Origin: Erwinia sp. ErVv1
GTDB taxonomy: Bacteria > Pseudomonadota > Gammaproteobacteria > Enterobacterales > Enterobacteriaceae
Direction: 5' to 3'
Assembly: GCF_900068895.1 (NCBI RefSeq)
Contig: NZ_CDPK01000006.1
Location: 1 to 64,000 of the forward strand
DNA: 64,000 bases
A model generated the notes under the pieces. That model worked only from the letters and a program-made list of their open reading frames with translations. It did not search any database and was not told the DNA's origin. The translations under genes and the position numbers were made by a program. Positions 7,114 through 15,913 of this stretch are shown here, piece after piece. The stretch's first letter is position 1; the number at the start of each line of letters is the position of its first letter.

Positions 7114-8775
7114 CTAACGTCGGGCCCCCAGCGTCCCGGTGCGTTTTACCGCATCCAGCGTAGCCTGTTGGCGATCTTCACCGGTCAACTCACTCAATCG
7201 ACCGTCACGCATCTCCAGCAGGCGATCGGCATGCAGGAAATAGCTGTCGTCGTGGCTGATGGCGAGAATGGTTTTACCCATCTCATGCAGCCATGGCAGC
7301 AGTTCACGATAGAATATACGGCGGAAATGCGGATCCTGATCGGCCGCCCACTCATCAAGCAGCAGGATATCACGCTGTTCGGCCACCGCCAGCAGCAGCG
7401 CCAGCCGCTTACTCTGGCCTTTAGAGAGCGCCAGGTTAAGCACCTTGTTACCGTTAAGCTTAATCTTGTCGCGCATTTCCAGCCGCTCAAGCCACTGCTC
7501 AACCCTGACAGGGTCGGCGGCCTGGCCATTATCATCAATCAGGCGATCGAACAGGTGAACGTCCGTGAATACCGCTGAGAACAGGCGGCGATAACTTTCC
7601 CTGTTTGAATCATCTATAACCTCGCCATCCAGCAGGATCTGCCCGGATACCGGCGTATAAAGCCCGGTCAGCAGCATCGCCAGCGTCGATTTTCCACTGC
7701 CGTTCCCGCCAATCAAAAAGACCCGTTCACCGCGCGTGAGCGTCATACTAACCGGCCCGACCTGGAAACCGCGATCGCCATAGTGGAAAACCAGATCCTT
7801 AAGCTCAAGGGTCTGCCAGCGCTTCGCCTCGCCGGGGGCAATAAACTCTGGACGGTAATCGGCCAGCCGAAAGGCATTCAGCTTGTTAAAGGCAACCTGG
7901 GCGCTGAGCAGCGTGGGCAGCGCGCCCACCGCAGAGAGCAGCGGCGTGCGCAGAAACAGCAGCGTCAGTGAGTAGGTGGCCGCCACGGCGGTGTCCGCCC
8001 AGCCCAGGGTATTCGCCATGTAAAAGACCAGACCAATGGCGCCCAGCATCATAATGTTGGACCAGTTTACCGCGCTGAGGTGAAAGGTATCGGCGCGCAC
8101 GATATGGTGACGGTAGTTTTTGGCGTTTTCCTGATAGAGGTTTTCATAGATCATTCGCGCCCGCTGGCGGTTAAGCGCCAGCTCCTTACGTCCATCAATG
8201 ATGGTCTGATAATCCGCGTAGAGCTGGTCCTCGGTTTCGCGCAGCTTAGCCATATGGCGATAAACCCGGGAGACCAGCAGCCAGCCGCCAATAATGGTTA
8301 TCGTGACCCAGACCGCAGTGACCAGCAGCATGCGGGGCGAGAGCCAGGCCAGATAAGCGGCAGAACCGAGGGTCAGGATAACGCCCTGGATCAGCTCCGG
8401 CAGGCGCACAAAGGCAATCGTGATGTTGCGCACATCGCTGGTTAGCCCCGCCAGCAGCTGCGCACTGCCGATCTGCCCGATACGTTCCACCTGGGTATCC
8501 AGAATGCGTTTGATAAATTCGCCGCGCAGACGCCAGACAAAATGGTGACCGAGCATCGTCAACGCCAGCTGAGAGGCGAGGGTCACCGCCAGCAGCAATA
8601 GCAGCAGCCCCAGGAACTGCGGCAGCACCGCCAGTGAGGCACCCAGGGTCACAATCAGCTCGCGGTTGATAAAAGCGATCAGCCCGATGCCGAGGGCGGC
8701 ACTCAGCAGGCTGAGGGCAATGACGCCCAGAAACGGCCAGCGGTACTGACGGTAAACAACGTGAAGCAACTCCAT
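7114..8775 (-). CDS. yojI: ABC transporter YojI (microcin J25-type exporter)
   Basis: 553 residues from [15 protein letters not shown]; an upstream in-frame Met at 8835 adds 20 residues not found in E. coli YojI (547 aa), so I chose 8775. One polypeptide carries six membrane spans (about residues 15-300) and a C-terminal ATPase with Walker [10 protein letters not shown], the degenerate signature [14 protein letters not shown] and Walker B ILLLDEW. YojI is an inner-membrane cyclic-peptide-type exporter known for pumping out microcin J25 together with TolC. It follows alkB by 87 bp on the same strand, as in E. coli. The LSKGQ form in place of LSGGQ is normal for this family. Confidence 0.93.
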   Translation of the reverse strand: MELLHVVYRQYRWPFLGVIALSLLSAALGIGLIAFINRELIVTLGASLAVLPQFLGLLLLLLAVTLASQLALTMLGHHFVWRLRGEFIKRILDTQVERIGQIGSAQLLAGLTSDVRNITIAFVRLPELIQGVILTLGSAAYLAWLSPRMLLVTAVWVTITIIGGWLLVSRVYRHMAKLRETEDQLYADYQTIIDGRKELALNRQRARMIYENLYQENAKNYRHHIVRADTFHLSAVNWSNIMMLGAIGLVFYMANTLGWADTAVAATYSLTLLFLRTPLLSAVGALPTLLSAQVAFNKLNAFRLADYRPEFIAPGEAKRWQTLELKDLVFHYGDRGFQVGPVSMTLTRGERVFLIGGNGSGKSTLAMLLTGLYTPVSGQILLDGEVIDDSNRESYRRLFSAVFTDVHLFDRLIDDNGQAADPVRVEQWLERLEMRDKIKLNGNKVLNLALSKGQSKRLALLLAVAEQRDILLLDEWAADQDPHFRRIFYRELLPWLHEMGKTILAISHDDSYFLHADRLLEMRDGRLSELTGEDRQQATLDAVKRTGTLGARR

Positions 8776-8862
8776 GACATCATCCAGGTAAAGTCTACGC
8801 AGCCTGCAGTTTAATGACTGCCCGGACGATATCAATAACTATTCTCACTTGAGCCTCTGCCG

Positions 8863-9507
8863 CTAACGGAAAGCGCGACGGAAGGTCAGGTTATAGCGGA
8901 ATGCGCCAGTGGCGGGATGGATACCCGGCTTCAGCGGCAGAATGCCGTGAAAGCGCAGCCTGGACGGGCCGCCCCACACCACGATGTCGCCATGTTCCAG
9001 CAGCACCCGCTGAGCGGCATCACCGCGCTCGAAGCCGCCAAACTGGAATACCGCCGGCAGCCCCAGCGAAACGGAAACGATAGGCTGCCTGAGATCCTCT
9101 TCATCCTTATCCTGATGCAGGCTCATCTTCGCCCCCGGCTCGTAGCGGTTGATCAGGCAGGCGTCAGGCTGAAAACTCTCAAATCCGGCCTCGGCCGCAC
9201 AGGCGGCAGCCAGGGCGCGAAACCGCTCCGGCATCGGCGGCCAGCGCTTGCCGGTGGCGCTGTCCTGAACGCTATACTGATAGCCCCTGGCGTCGGTTGA
9301 CCAGCCAAAGTTCCCGCAGTTGGTCATGGCGACCGACATGCGATGGCCGCCAGGGGTAATACGGTGATGAAACGGGTTTTGCGCCGAGACCTCACTGACC
9401 AGCGTCATCAGCCCTGCCGCCTCATCGCGCGCGCGGCGGCGCAGGATCACGGCCCCCTCGGCCAGCGGCTCCGCCCAGGGGGCGTCTTCACTAAAAAAGT
9501 CCAGCAT
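8863..9507 (-). CDS. alkB: AlkB, DNA oxidative demethylase
   Basis: 214 residues (E. coli 216). Fe(II)/2-oxoglutarate dioxygenase that removes 1-methyladenine and 3-methylcytosine lesions from DNA and RNA. The iron ligands are His131 and Asp133 (LHQDKDE) and His186 (RFHGI). Arg203 and Arg209 in RYNLTFRR bind 2-oxoglutarate. In E. coli the gene is the second cistron after ada. Here it follows apbE by only 31 bp and ada is absent, so it has lost the usual Ada-controlled promoter and is probably co-transcribed with apbE. Confidence 0.95.
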   Translation of the reverse strand: MLDFFSEDAPWAEPLAEGAVILRRRARDEAAGLMTLVSEVSAQNPFHHRITPGGHRMSVAMTNCGNFGWSTDARGYQYSVQDSATGKRWPPMPERFRALAAACAAEAGFESFQPDACLINRYEPGAKMSLHQDKDEEDLRQPIVSVSLGLPAVFQFGGFERGDAAQRVLLEHGDIVVWGGPSRLRFHGILPLKPGIHPATGAFRYNLTFRRAFR

Positions 9508-9538
9508 GGTGGCTCCTGAGGGCAGCGCGCTGCCCCGG

Positions 9539-10579
9539 TTATTGCCGGATAAAGGCTTTAAACTGTGGCGACATCCAGGTTACAAAGCCATCACCCTGCT
9601 TAACGATCAGATAGACGGCGAGCTTCTCCCGCAGCGCCAGCGCCTTAGCTTTCTCCTCGCCCAGCACCATCAGCCCGGTATCCCACCCGTCGGCTTCCAG
9701 CGCCGTAGTGGCAATCACCGTCGCCGACACCAGCTTATGCTGAATGGGGCGTCCGCTGACGGGGTCAATGACGTGGGAAATTCGCTTGCCGTCCAGTTCA
9801 TAGTAGTTGAGGTAGCTGCCCGAGGTGCTGATACCGTGCCCCTGCAAGTCCACCACGGCCTGTACCGCGTTCTCTTTGTCGGTCGGTTTTTGAATCGCCA
9901 CCTTCCAGGGGCGTCCCTGCGCATTCATGCCGCGGGTCAGTACCGCGCCCCCGACGGAAACAAGGTAGCTGTTAATGCCCTCTTTCTCCATCAGGCGAGC
10001 CAGATGGTCGGTGGCAAACCCCTCCCCGACCGTTGACAGGTCAACATAGAGGCCGGGCAAATCTTTTTGCAGCCAGGCACCCTCAGCCTTCTGAATCACC
10101 TGCAGATGCTGCAGGCCGGTCAGCGCACGGGCGGCATCAATCTGCGCCTGGGTGGGGGTTTTTACCGGCTGCTTATCCGGTCCAAAGCCCCACAAATTGA
10201 CCAGCGGCCCTACGGTGATGTCCATCGCACCGTCGGTTTTCTTCCCGATACGCAGCGCAAGCGTGACGATGTCCGCCATATTATCGCTGATCGGCTGCGG
10301 GTCGCTGCCGCGATACTGATTAAATTTGGAAAGAGCGGAATCGGGTTTCCAGGTCGACAGCTCCCGATCGTCCTCGTCGAGCTGCTGCTGAACCGCTTTT
10401 TGTAGCGCATCTTTACGCTCAGGCGCAACGCCAGCCAGGCTAACCCTCCAGAATGTTCCCATTGTGCGTCCCTCAAGAACCAGCCCCGGATCGGCAGGAC
10501 TCTGGTTTTGATTGTCACAGCCGGCAAGGGTAATAAATGCTGCTAAACCAGCATAATACAGCGTGTTCTTCTTCATCAA
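9539..10579 (-). CDS. apbE: ApbE, FAD:protein FMN transferase
   Basis: 346 residues (E. coli 351). The N-terminus is a lipoprotein signal with lipobox LAGC (Cys20), so the enzyme is anchored on the outer face of the inner membrane. It attaches FMN from FAD to threonine in flavoproteins such as the Nqr and Rnf subunits. Family motifs seen: GTFWRVSL near the start, SKFN, VGPLVNLWGFGP, DLSTVGEGFATD, VSVGGAV, and GISTSGSY followed by SHVIDPVSGRP. It heads the minus-strand run apbE-alkB-yojI. Confidence 0.94.
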   Translation of the reverse strand: MMKKNTLYYAGLAAFITLAGCDNQNQSPADPGLVLEGRTMGTFWRVSLAGVAPERKDALQKAVQQQLDEDDRELSTWKPDSALSKFNQYRGSDPQPISDNMADIVTLALRIGKKTDGAMDITVGPLVNLWGFGPDKQPVKTPTQAQIDAARALTGLQHLQVIQKAEGAWLQKDLPGLYVDLSTVGEGFATDHLARLMEKEGINSYLVSVGGAVLTRGMNAQGRPWKVAIQKPTDKENAVQAVVDLQGHGISTSGSYLNYYELDGKRISHVIDPVSGRPIQHKLVSATVIATTALEADGWDTGLMVLGEEKAKALALREKLAVYLIVKQGDGFVTWMSPQFKAFIRQ

Positions 10580-10737
10580 AGCTTAACAACCTTTAGTAAA
10601 TTTTGGTCCGAAAACGGCCCTTTCTGCCGCTATCTGACCGGGATAATGACTTGATTATCATAAAAATGCTCACCAGAATGGTTGCCCGACGCCGCTCTCT
10701 GAGAGCAGCAAAACCCTGGATACAGAGGAGATCCGCT

Positions 10738-10848
10738 ATGATCTATTTTCTACTCCTTGCCGTATGCACCGCGCTGATTATCTTTTCAGGCTATAAGCAT
10801 TACAAGCAAACGCATACCAAACAGCTCTATCGTCCACATCGTCGCTAA
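10738..10848 (+). CDS. Small 36-residue membrane protein
   Basis: Starts MIYFLLLAVCTALIIFSGYK with one membrane span (residues 2-18) and a basic, His-rich tail ending YRPHRR. A clear GAGGAG lies 7 bases before the ATG. The frame is open further upstream to 10603, but that part has no ribosome-binding site. It sits between divergent apbE and convergent ompC. No family recognised; the ribosome site and the membrane-plus-basic-tail design argue that it is real. Confidence 0.55.
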   Translation: MIYFLLLAVCTALIIFSGYKHYKQTHTKQLYRPHRR

Positions 10849-10958
10849 TGCGGTCTCGCAGTAGCAGCAGGAGAAGGAGCAGACGTTCAGGGAGTGAATA
10901 TAAAGGGCAAAAGAAAAACGAGAAGGCAACCGGAGTACTTTGAAGGGAAAATAAACAG

Positions 10959-10981
10959 GGAGCGCAGCGGTGCTGCGCTCC
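10959..10981 (-). terminator. ompC terminator
   Basis: A 9-bp perfect stem GGAGCGCAG / CTGCGCTCC with a 5-base loop. On the minus strand it is followed by a T-rich tract (CTGTTTATTTT). It lies 7 bases past the ompC stop. Confidence 0.8.
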
Positions 10982-10988
10982 AGCCAGT

Positions 10989-12122
10989 TTAGAACTGGTA
11001 GACCAGGCCCAGCGCAACGATGTCATCCGTATTGATGCCCGCAGCGTCGGTAAACTTACTGTCATCCAGCAGGTTGATCTGGTAATCAACGTAGGTGGAC
11101 ATATTTTTGTTGAAGTAGTAGGTCGCACCCACATCAACATACTTTTTCAGGTTCTGTGAGCCATAACCCTGAATGTCGCTGCCGCGAGAGCTGACAAACG
11201 CCAGGGAAGGACGCAGACCGAAGTCGAACTGGTACTGTGCAACCAGCTCCCAGTTATCCGCTTTATCCGCATAGCCGTAGGCCGCATTCGGGGTGTCATC
11301 CGTAGGGGTGCTCCCGAAGCGGGTGGCATTGTAAGAGCGGGTATACATCGCCGCCAGGTAGATGCTGTTGGCATCATATTTCAGGCCGCCGGTGTACGCG
11401 GTGGCTTTATCACCCCGACCCAGAATCGTTGAACGGTCTGCCGTGCCGCCGTTCTGCTCCGTGGTGCGGTCAGAGCTGAACATCGCACCCCCGATACCAA
11501 AGCCGGAGCCGAGATCGTACGTGGTTGACAGACCCCAGCCATCACCGTTCTGTCCGAGCGTATCACGCCCATTTGGCGACTCGGTGGCGCTGCTGTTTTT
11601 ACCCTGGTACTGCAGGGCAAAGTTCCAGCCGTCAACCAGGCCGAAGAAGTTATTGTTACGGTAGGTCAGCATGCCATTACCGCGCTGGAACATAAAGTTA
11701 TCCGCGCCGTAGGTATCCCCACCAAACTCTGGCAGTACGTCGGTCCATGCGCCGATATCGTAGGCCACGCCGTAGTTACGACCGTAGTCGAGTGAACCGG
11801 AATCACCGAATTTCAGACCCGCAAAACCTACGCGGGTGTAGCTGTTGGCGGTGCCTTCAGATTCTGCGTTATTCAGTGCTGCCTGGTATTCCCACTGACC
11901 ATAGCCGGTCAGTTCGTTTGAAATCTGCGTTTCACCTTTGAAGCCAAAACGCATGTAAGACTGGTCGCCGTCGTTACTGTCGTTATCAGAGAAATAGTGC
12001 AGGCCATCTACTTTGCCAAACAGATCAAGCTTATTTCCGTCTTTGTTGTAGATTTCAGCCGCGCCTGCTGAACCTGCTACCAGCATTGCAGGAATCATCA
12101 GGGAGAGAACTTGACGTTTCAT
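10989..12122 (-). CDS. ompC: OmpC-type general porin
   Basis: 377 residues. A 21-residue signal peptide ([21 protein letters not shown]) is followed by the porin start [20 protein letters not shown]. The protein ends in GLVYQF with the C-terminal Phe needed for BAM assembly. The PEFGGD loop-3 element ([14 protein letters not shown]) and repeated [10 protein letters not shown] / [16 protein letters not shown] strands match the 16-strand trimeric porins. The neighbouring micF and nearby rcsD confirm the ompC rather than the ompF locus. Expression should be controlled by OmpR from the region upstream (12123-12451). Confidence 0.95.
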   Translation of the reverse strand: MKRQVLSLMIPAMLVAGSAGAAEIYNKDGNKLDLFGKVDGLHYFSDNDSNDGDQSYMRFGFKGETQISNELTGYGQWEYQAALNNAESEGTANSYTRVGFAGLKFGDSGSLDYGRNYGVAYDIGAWTDVLPEFGGDTYGADNFMFQRGNGMLTYRNNNFFGLVDGWNFALQYQGKNSSATESPNGRDTLGQNGDGWGLSTTYDLGSGFGIGGAMFSSDRTTEQNGGTADRSTILGRGDKATAYTGGLKYDANSIYLAAMYTRSYNATRFGSTPTDDTPNAAYGYADKADNWELVAQYQFDFGLRPSLAFVSSRGSDIQGYGSQNLKKYVDVGATYYFNKNMSTYVDYQINLLDDSKFTDAAGINTDDIVALGLVYQF

Positions 12123-12451
12123 CTATTATTACCCTCTGGTTATATTATAATTGCCACTGCTTACTGAATATTTGTTATTCAGCTGAAAGCCCATACTAGT
12201 GACCAGCGCGTAATAATCTATAAAGAAAATGATACCAAATTTCCGAATGTGTTTCATACTGTAACCAATCTATTGCTAAACGTAAATTTCGCAGGAATTT
12301 TACACAGCACGTATCGCTAATAATGATGGCACGGATTATCAAGAATCCATCAATAATAAATCAAGTATTTGTTTTTAATGAATTTTTTAAAATGTAATTT
12401 CTGAGCACTGAATGATAAAAATTAGTGACCATCCGGTTATACAATAACTCC
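12123..12451. promoter_or_regulatory. ompC / micF divergent control region
   Basis: 329 bases, very AT-rich, between the divergent ompC and micF, where OmpR binds in enterobacteria. The micF side has a -10 TACAAT (12440-12445) six bases before its start. I cannot place OmpR boxes with certainty by eye. Confidence 0.7.
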
Positions 12452-12543
12452 GCTATCATCATTTTATTTCTGTATTACCCTCATTCACCCCGAATGTTTT
12501 GCTTTACCCTGATTTCAGCCGAACCTTGCGTTCGGCTTTTTTT
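12452..12543 (+). ncRNA. micF: MicF antisense small RNA
   Basis: 92 bases, against 93 in E. coli. The 5' end GCTATCATCATTTTATTTC carries the conserved seed that pairs with ompF mRNA at its ribosome-binding site and blocks translation. The 3' end is a terminator hairpin GCCGAAC-CTTGC-GTTCGGC followed by T7. It is divergent from ompC exactly as in E. coli. The next gene, hlyD-like, ends only 27 bp away on the opposite strand, where E. coli has rcsD. Confidence 0.93.
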
Positions 12544-12569
12544 ATTTCCGGGGGGTTATCCGCAGATTA

Positions 12570-13739
12570 TCAGCGCTCGCGCAGCGATTCCTTCACTTTA
12601 TTAAGCGGTTTTATCAGATAATCCATAACTGATTTCTGACCGGTTTTAATTTCAACATTCGCCACCATACCGGGAACAATAGGGAATTTACGCCCTGCCC
12701 TGTTCGCCAGTTCCGCCTTCTGCGTACGTACGTAAACGCGATAATAGTACTGATCGCGTTTTACCTCATCCTGCAGGGTATCGGGGGAGACGGTTTCCAC
12801 CTCGCCCGGCAAATCGCCATAGATGGATGAGTCGTACGCCGTCACCTTGACGGTGGCGGGCAGGCCGGGCCGGATATAGGCAATATCACGCGGATTGATG
12901 CGCGTTTCGATCAGCAGCTGATCCTCCAGCGGCACGATTTCCATCAGCTTGCCGCCGGGCTGGAGCACGCCGCCCACGGTGGTGACCTGGATATCCTTGA
13001 CGATCCCGCGTACCGGCGAATAAATGGTGGCACGGGTGAGCTGATCCTCTTTACCGGTCAGCACCTCCAGCTGTGCATCCAGATCGGCGTTATTCTTCAC
13101 CTGCTCTTCACGCGCCCTGACCGCATAATCGTTCTTCGCTTCATCAATTTTACCGCGCAGCTCGCTGATTTGCCGCCGCAGCCTGATCACCTCCACCTGC
13201 CCGGCGGCCCCTTTCGCCACCAGCGGCTCCGTCATGCGCAGTTCATCCTGCACCAGCTTCATTGACTGGGTTAAATTGCTGACGGTTTCATTCAAATTTC
13301 GGCGTCGCGACTGATAAAGCTGGGTTTCCCTGGCCACCAGAGCCGGCTCTTTCAGCGTCTGCTCACTGAACCGCAGCGGCGCGCCGGTCAGCTCGGAGCG
13401 CAGTCTCTCAGCCGAAGCCGCCAGCGTGCGGGCTTTGGCCGCCGCCTCACCAAAGTTAGAGCGAAAACGCGTCGGATCGAGCCGGGCCAGCACCTGCCCC
13501 TTCTCGACAATGTTCCCCTCATGGACGTTAAGCTGGTCAACGATGCCGCCGTCCAGGCTTTCGATCACCTGCGCGCGGCTGAGCGGCGTGACCTTGCCGG
13601 TACCCACGGTGACCTCATCCAGAATGGCAAAGTGCGCCCAGATGAAAAACAGCGCCAGCGCCGCCGTGCACAGCCAGATAACGGAGGAAGTCCGGCGCTC
13701 GTTGCGTTTCATACTCCGGTCAATCAGTAGCAAACTCAT
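12570..13739 (-). CDS. Type I secretion membrane-fusion protein (HlyD/LapC-like)
   Basis: 389 residues. One membrane span near the N-terminus (SSVIWLCTAALALFFIWAHF) is followed by a first lipoyl half (GGIVDQLNVHEGNIVEKGQV), a long coiled-coil hairpin (about 100-225) and the second lipoyl half and beta-barrel (YSPVRGIVKDIQVTTVGGVL). It ends in a HlyD signature region (VPGMVANVEIKTGQKSVMDY). It joins the ABC exporter to the outer-membrane channel. It overlaps the ABC gene by 4 bp (ATGA), so the two are translationally coupled. It is the last gene of the secretion operon and stops 27 bp from micF with no clear terminator of its own. Confidence 0.93.
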   Translation of the reverse strand: MSLLLIDRSMKRNERRTSSVIWLCTAALALFFIWAHFAILDEVTVGTGKVTPLSRAQVIESLDGGIVDQLNVHEGNIVEKGQVLARLDPTRFRSNFGEAAAKARTLAASAERLRSELTGAPLRFSEQTLKEPALVARETQLYQSRRRNLNETVSNLTQSMKLVQDELRMTEPLVAKGAAGQVEVIRLRRQISELRGKIDEAKNDYAVRAREEQVKNNADLDAQLEVLTGKEDQLTRATIYSPVRGIVKDIQVTTVGGVLQPGGKLMEIVPLEDQLLIETRINPRDIAYIRPGLPATVKVTAYDSSIYGDLPGEVETVSPDTLQDEVKRDQYYYRVYVRTQKAELANRAGRKFPIVPGMVANVEIKTGQKSVMDYLIKPLNKVKESLRER

Positions 13740-15877
13740 GCCGCATCCCCCTTGCCAGCAGCCTGTGGTGAGGCGACGCGCAGGATCTCATCGCGCGGGC
13801 CATCGGCAATAATCCGGCCGTTATCCATGACCACGATACGATCCACCAGCTTGAGCAGCGCCGGGCGATGGGTGACCAGCACCAGCGTTCGTCCGGCCAG
13901 CCAGCCCTGCATCTGACGGATAACGTGCTCTTCGAGCTGCTCATCCATGGAGGCAGTGGGTTCATCCAGCAGCACCACCTGCGGCTGACGGAGGATCATC
14001 CGGCTGAGCATCACCATCTGGCGCTGTCCGCCCGACAGCCCCCTTCCCCCTTCGTTGATAATGCGGTCAAGACTGGCCGCATCCTGCTGGACCAGGCTGA
14101 GCGCACCGCTGATACGCAGCGCCTGGAGCATCTCCTGCTCGCTGGCGTGGGGATTACCCAGCATCAGATTCTGTCTCAGCGTGCCGAAGAACAGGCGCGA
14201 ATCCTGCGACAGCCAGCCGAGCTGGCGACGCAGATCGATTGGGTCAATCCGGCGGATATCCACCCCGTCGACGATCACCTTACCCTGGGTGGCCAGCGCC
14301 TGCCCGGCCAGCATCCGCAGCAGCGTCGATTTACCCGCCCCCACTTTACCCAGCAGGGCGATCCGCTCGCCGGGTTTGATCTGCAACTGCCCAACGGTGA
14401 CCACATTTTTGACGTTTTCCTCGTCGTAGCTGTACTGCACGCCGCGCAGATCGTAGTGCCCGGTGAGCGTGGGGCAGTGCGCCATTTCGCCCTCTTCCGG
14501 CTGGTCGAGCGGCTTTTTCAACAGCTCATCCAGCCCGTTCATGGCGCTTTTCGCGTGCTGCCAGCGCGAAAATACCATCGTCAGCTGCATCAGCGGCGCG
14601 ATGGTGCGTGAGGAGAGCAGGCTGCTGGCCACCAGCGTACCGGTAGTAATTTCACCGCTGAGCACCAGATAGACCCCGGAGACCAGCATCCCCGCATAGG
14701 TGAGCTGCTGCACGGTGGACGCCCAGCCGGTCAGCCGCGCGCCCCACAGCCGCTGCTGCATACCAATTGCCGCGCTCACCTCATGGGTCTGCTCCCACTG
14801 GCGCTGGAAATAGGGTTCCGCCTGGAGGGATTTAATGTCTTCAATCCCCTCGATGGTTTCCACCAGCACCGCGTTGCGCAGTGCGCCCTCACGCAGCCCC
14901 TCTTTCGCCAGTTTCGCCATCGGGAACTGCACCAGCAGCCCGGGAATGACAATCAGCGGGATCGCCAGCAGCGGCACGATCACCAGCGGACCGCCGATAA
15001 ACGCCATAATAAACAGGAACAGGATCACAAAGGGCATATCGGCGGCGGCCCCGACGGTCGTCGAGGTCAGCAGCTCGCGCACCTGGTCAATTTCCCGCAG
15101 CTGGGAAATAAAGGAGCCGGTCGATTTGGGTCGGGCCTCATTGCGAATGCTCATCGCGCGGGCGAACAGCATCGACGACACCTTAAGATCGATGCGCTTA
15201 CCCATCAGATCGGAAACCTGGGTGCGCATCAGGCGGATCAGATACTCAATGGCGGCCGCAATCAGTACGCCCGTGAACAGCACCCACAGCGTGGATTCCG
15301 ACTGCGCGGGGATCACCCGGTCATACACCTGCATGGAAAACAGGATGCCCGCCAGCGCCAGCACGTTCCCCACAATCGACGCCAGCGAGATCTCCATGAT
15401 CCGCCGCCCCATGCCGCGAAAGTTTTCCCAGAACCAGTGCTTTTTATAGGGCTGAACGAACTCGTCAATGCGCGCATCGCGCGCCCGCGCGGCCACGCCA
15501 ATAATGCCCACCTGCGGCTGGCTTTGCGCCAGCAGCAGCGTCAGTTCACTTTCGCGTACCACATCGCCGCCGTCGCTCAGCCAGTAGCGCGCGTGACCTT
15601 CAGCGTCGATGGCCTCTACCACCACCACGCTGCCATTTTCCATGATCAGGACCACCGGGGTGACCTCCTGCCGCCAGCGGATTTTTTCGCGCGGCATCAT
15701 GGTCATATGCAGGCCCAGCAGGCCAGCCAGACGCTCCAGCTGCTGGCCGGGTGCCAGGTGCTCAAACCAGCGCATCTGCTGGCGCAGCGTTTTGCCATCT
15801 GCCGGTTTGCCAAACCGAGCCGCCACGCGGAGCATTGCGTCAATCCAGTTCTCGGTGCTTGCGGTCTGTTTACTCAT
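13736..15877 (-). CDS. Type I secretion ABC exporter (LapB-like)
   Basis: 713 residues. An N-terminal C39-like domain (about 1-140) lacks the catalytic Cys, as in exporters of RTX and LapA/BapA-type proteins that do not cut a leader. Membrane spans follow (about 160-430). The ATPase has Walker A GKVGAGKST (510-518), the signature LSGGQRQ (614-620), Walker B VVLLDEP (634-640) and the H-loop His670. The phrase QDSRLFFGTLRQNLMLGNP is typical of the LapB branch. Its likely substrates are the two Ig-repeat proteins at 17652-20120 and 20669-38932. It follows the TolC-like gene by 36 bp. Confidence 0.94.
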   Translation of the reverse strand: MSKQTASTENWIDAMLRVAARFGKPADGKTLRQQMRWFEHLAPGQQLERLAGLLGLHMTMMPREKIRWRQEVTPVVLIMENGSVVVVEAIDAEGHARYWLSDGGDVVRESELTLLLAQSQPQVGIIGVAARARDARIDEFVQPYKKHWFWENFRGMGRRIMEISLASIVGNVLALAGILFSMQVYDRVIPAQSESTLWVLFTGVLIAAAIEYLIRLMRTQVSDLMGKRIDLKVSSMLFARAMSIRNEARPKSTGSFISQLREIDQVRELLTSTTVGAAADMPFVILFLFIMAFIGGPLVIVPLLAIPLIVIPGLLVQFPMAKLAKEGLREGALRNAVLVETIEGIEDIKSLQAEPYFQRQWEQTHEVSAAIGMQQRLWGARLTGWASTVQQLTYAGMLVSGVYLVLSGEITTGTLVASSLLSSRTIAPLMQLTMVFSRWQHAKSAMNGLDELLKKPLDQPEEGEMAHCPTLTGHYDLRGVQYSYDEENVKNVVTVGQLQIKPGERIALLGKVGAGKSTLLRMLAGQALATQGKVIVDGVDIRRIDPIDLRRQLGWLSQDSRLFFGTLRQNLMLGNPHASEQEMLQALRISGALSLVQQDAASLDRIINEGGRGLSGGQRQMVMLSRMILRQPQVVLLDEPTASMDEQLEEHVIRQMQGWLAGRTLVLVTHRPALLKLVDRIVVMDNGRIIADGPRDEILRVASPQAAGKGDAA

Positions 15878-15913
15878 AATACTGCCTTATTCTGTTAAGG
15901 TGCCCGGCCAGCG

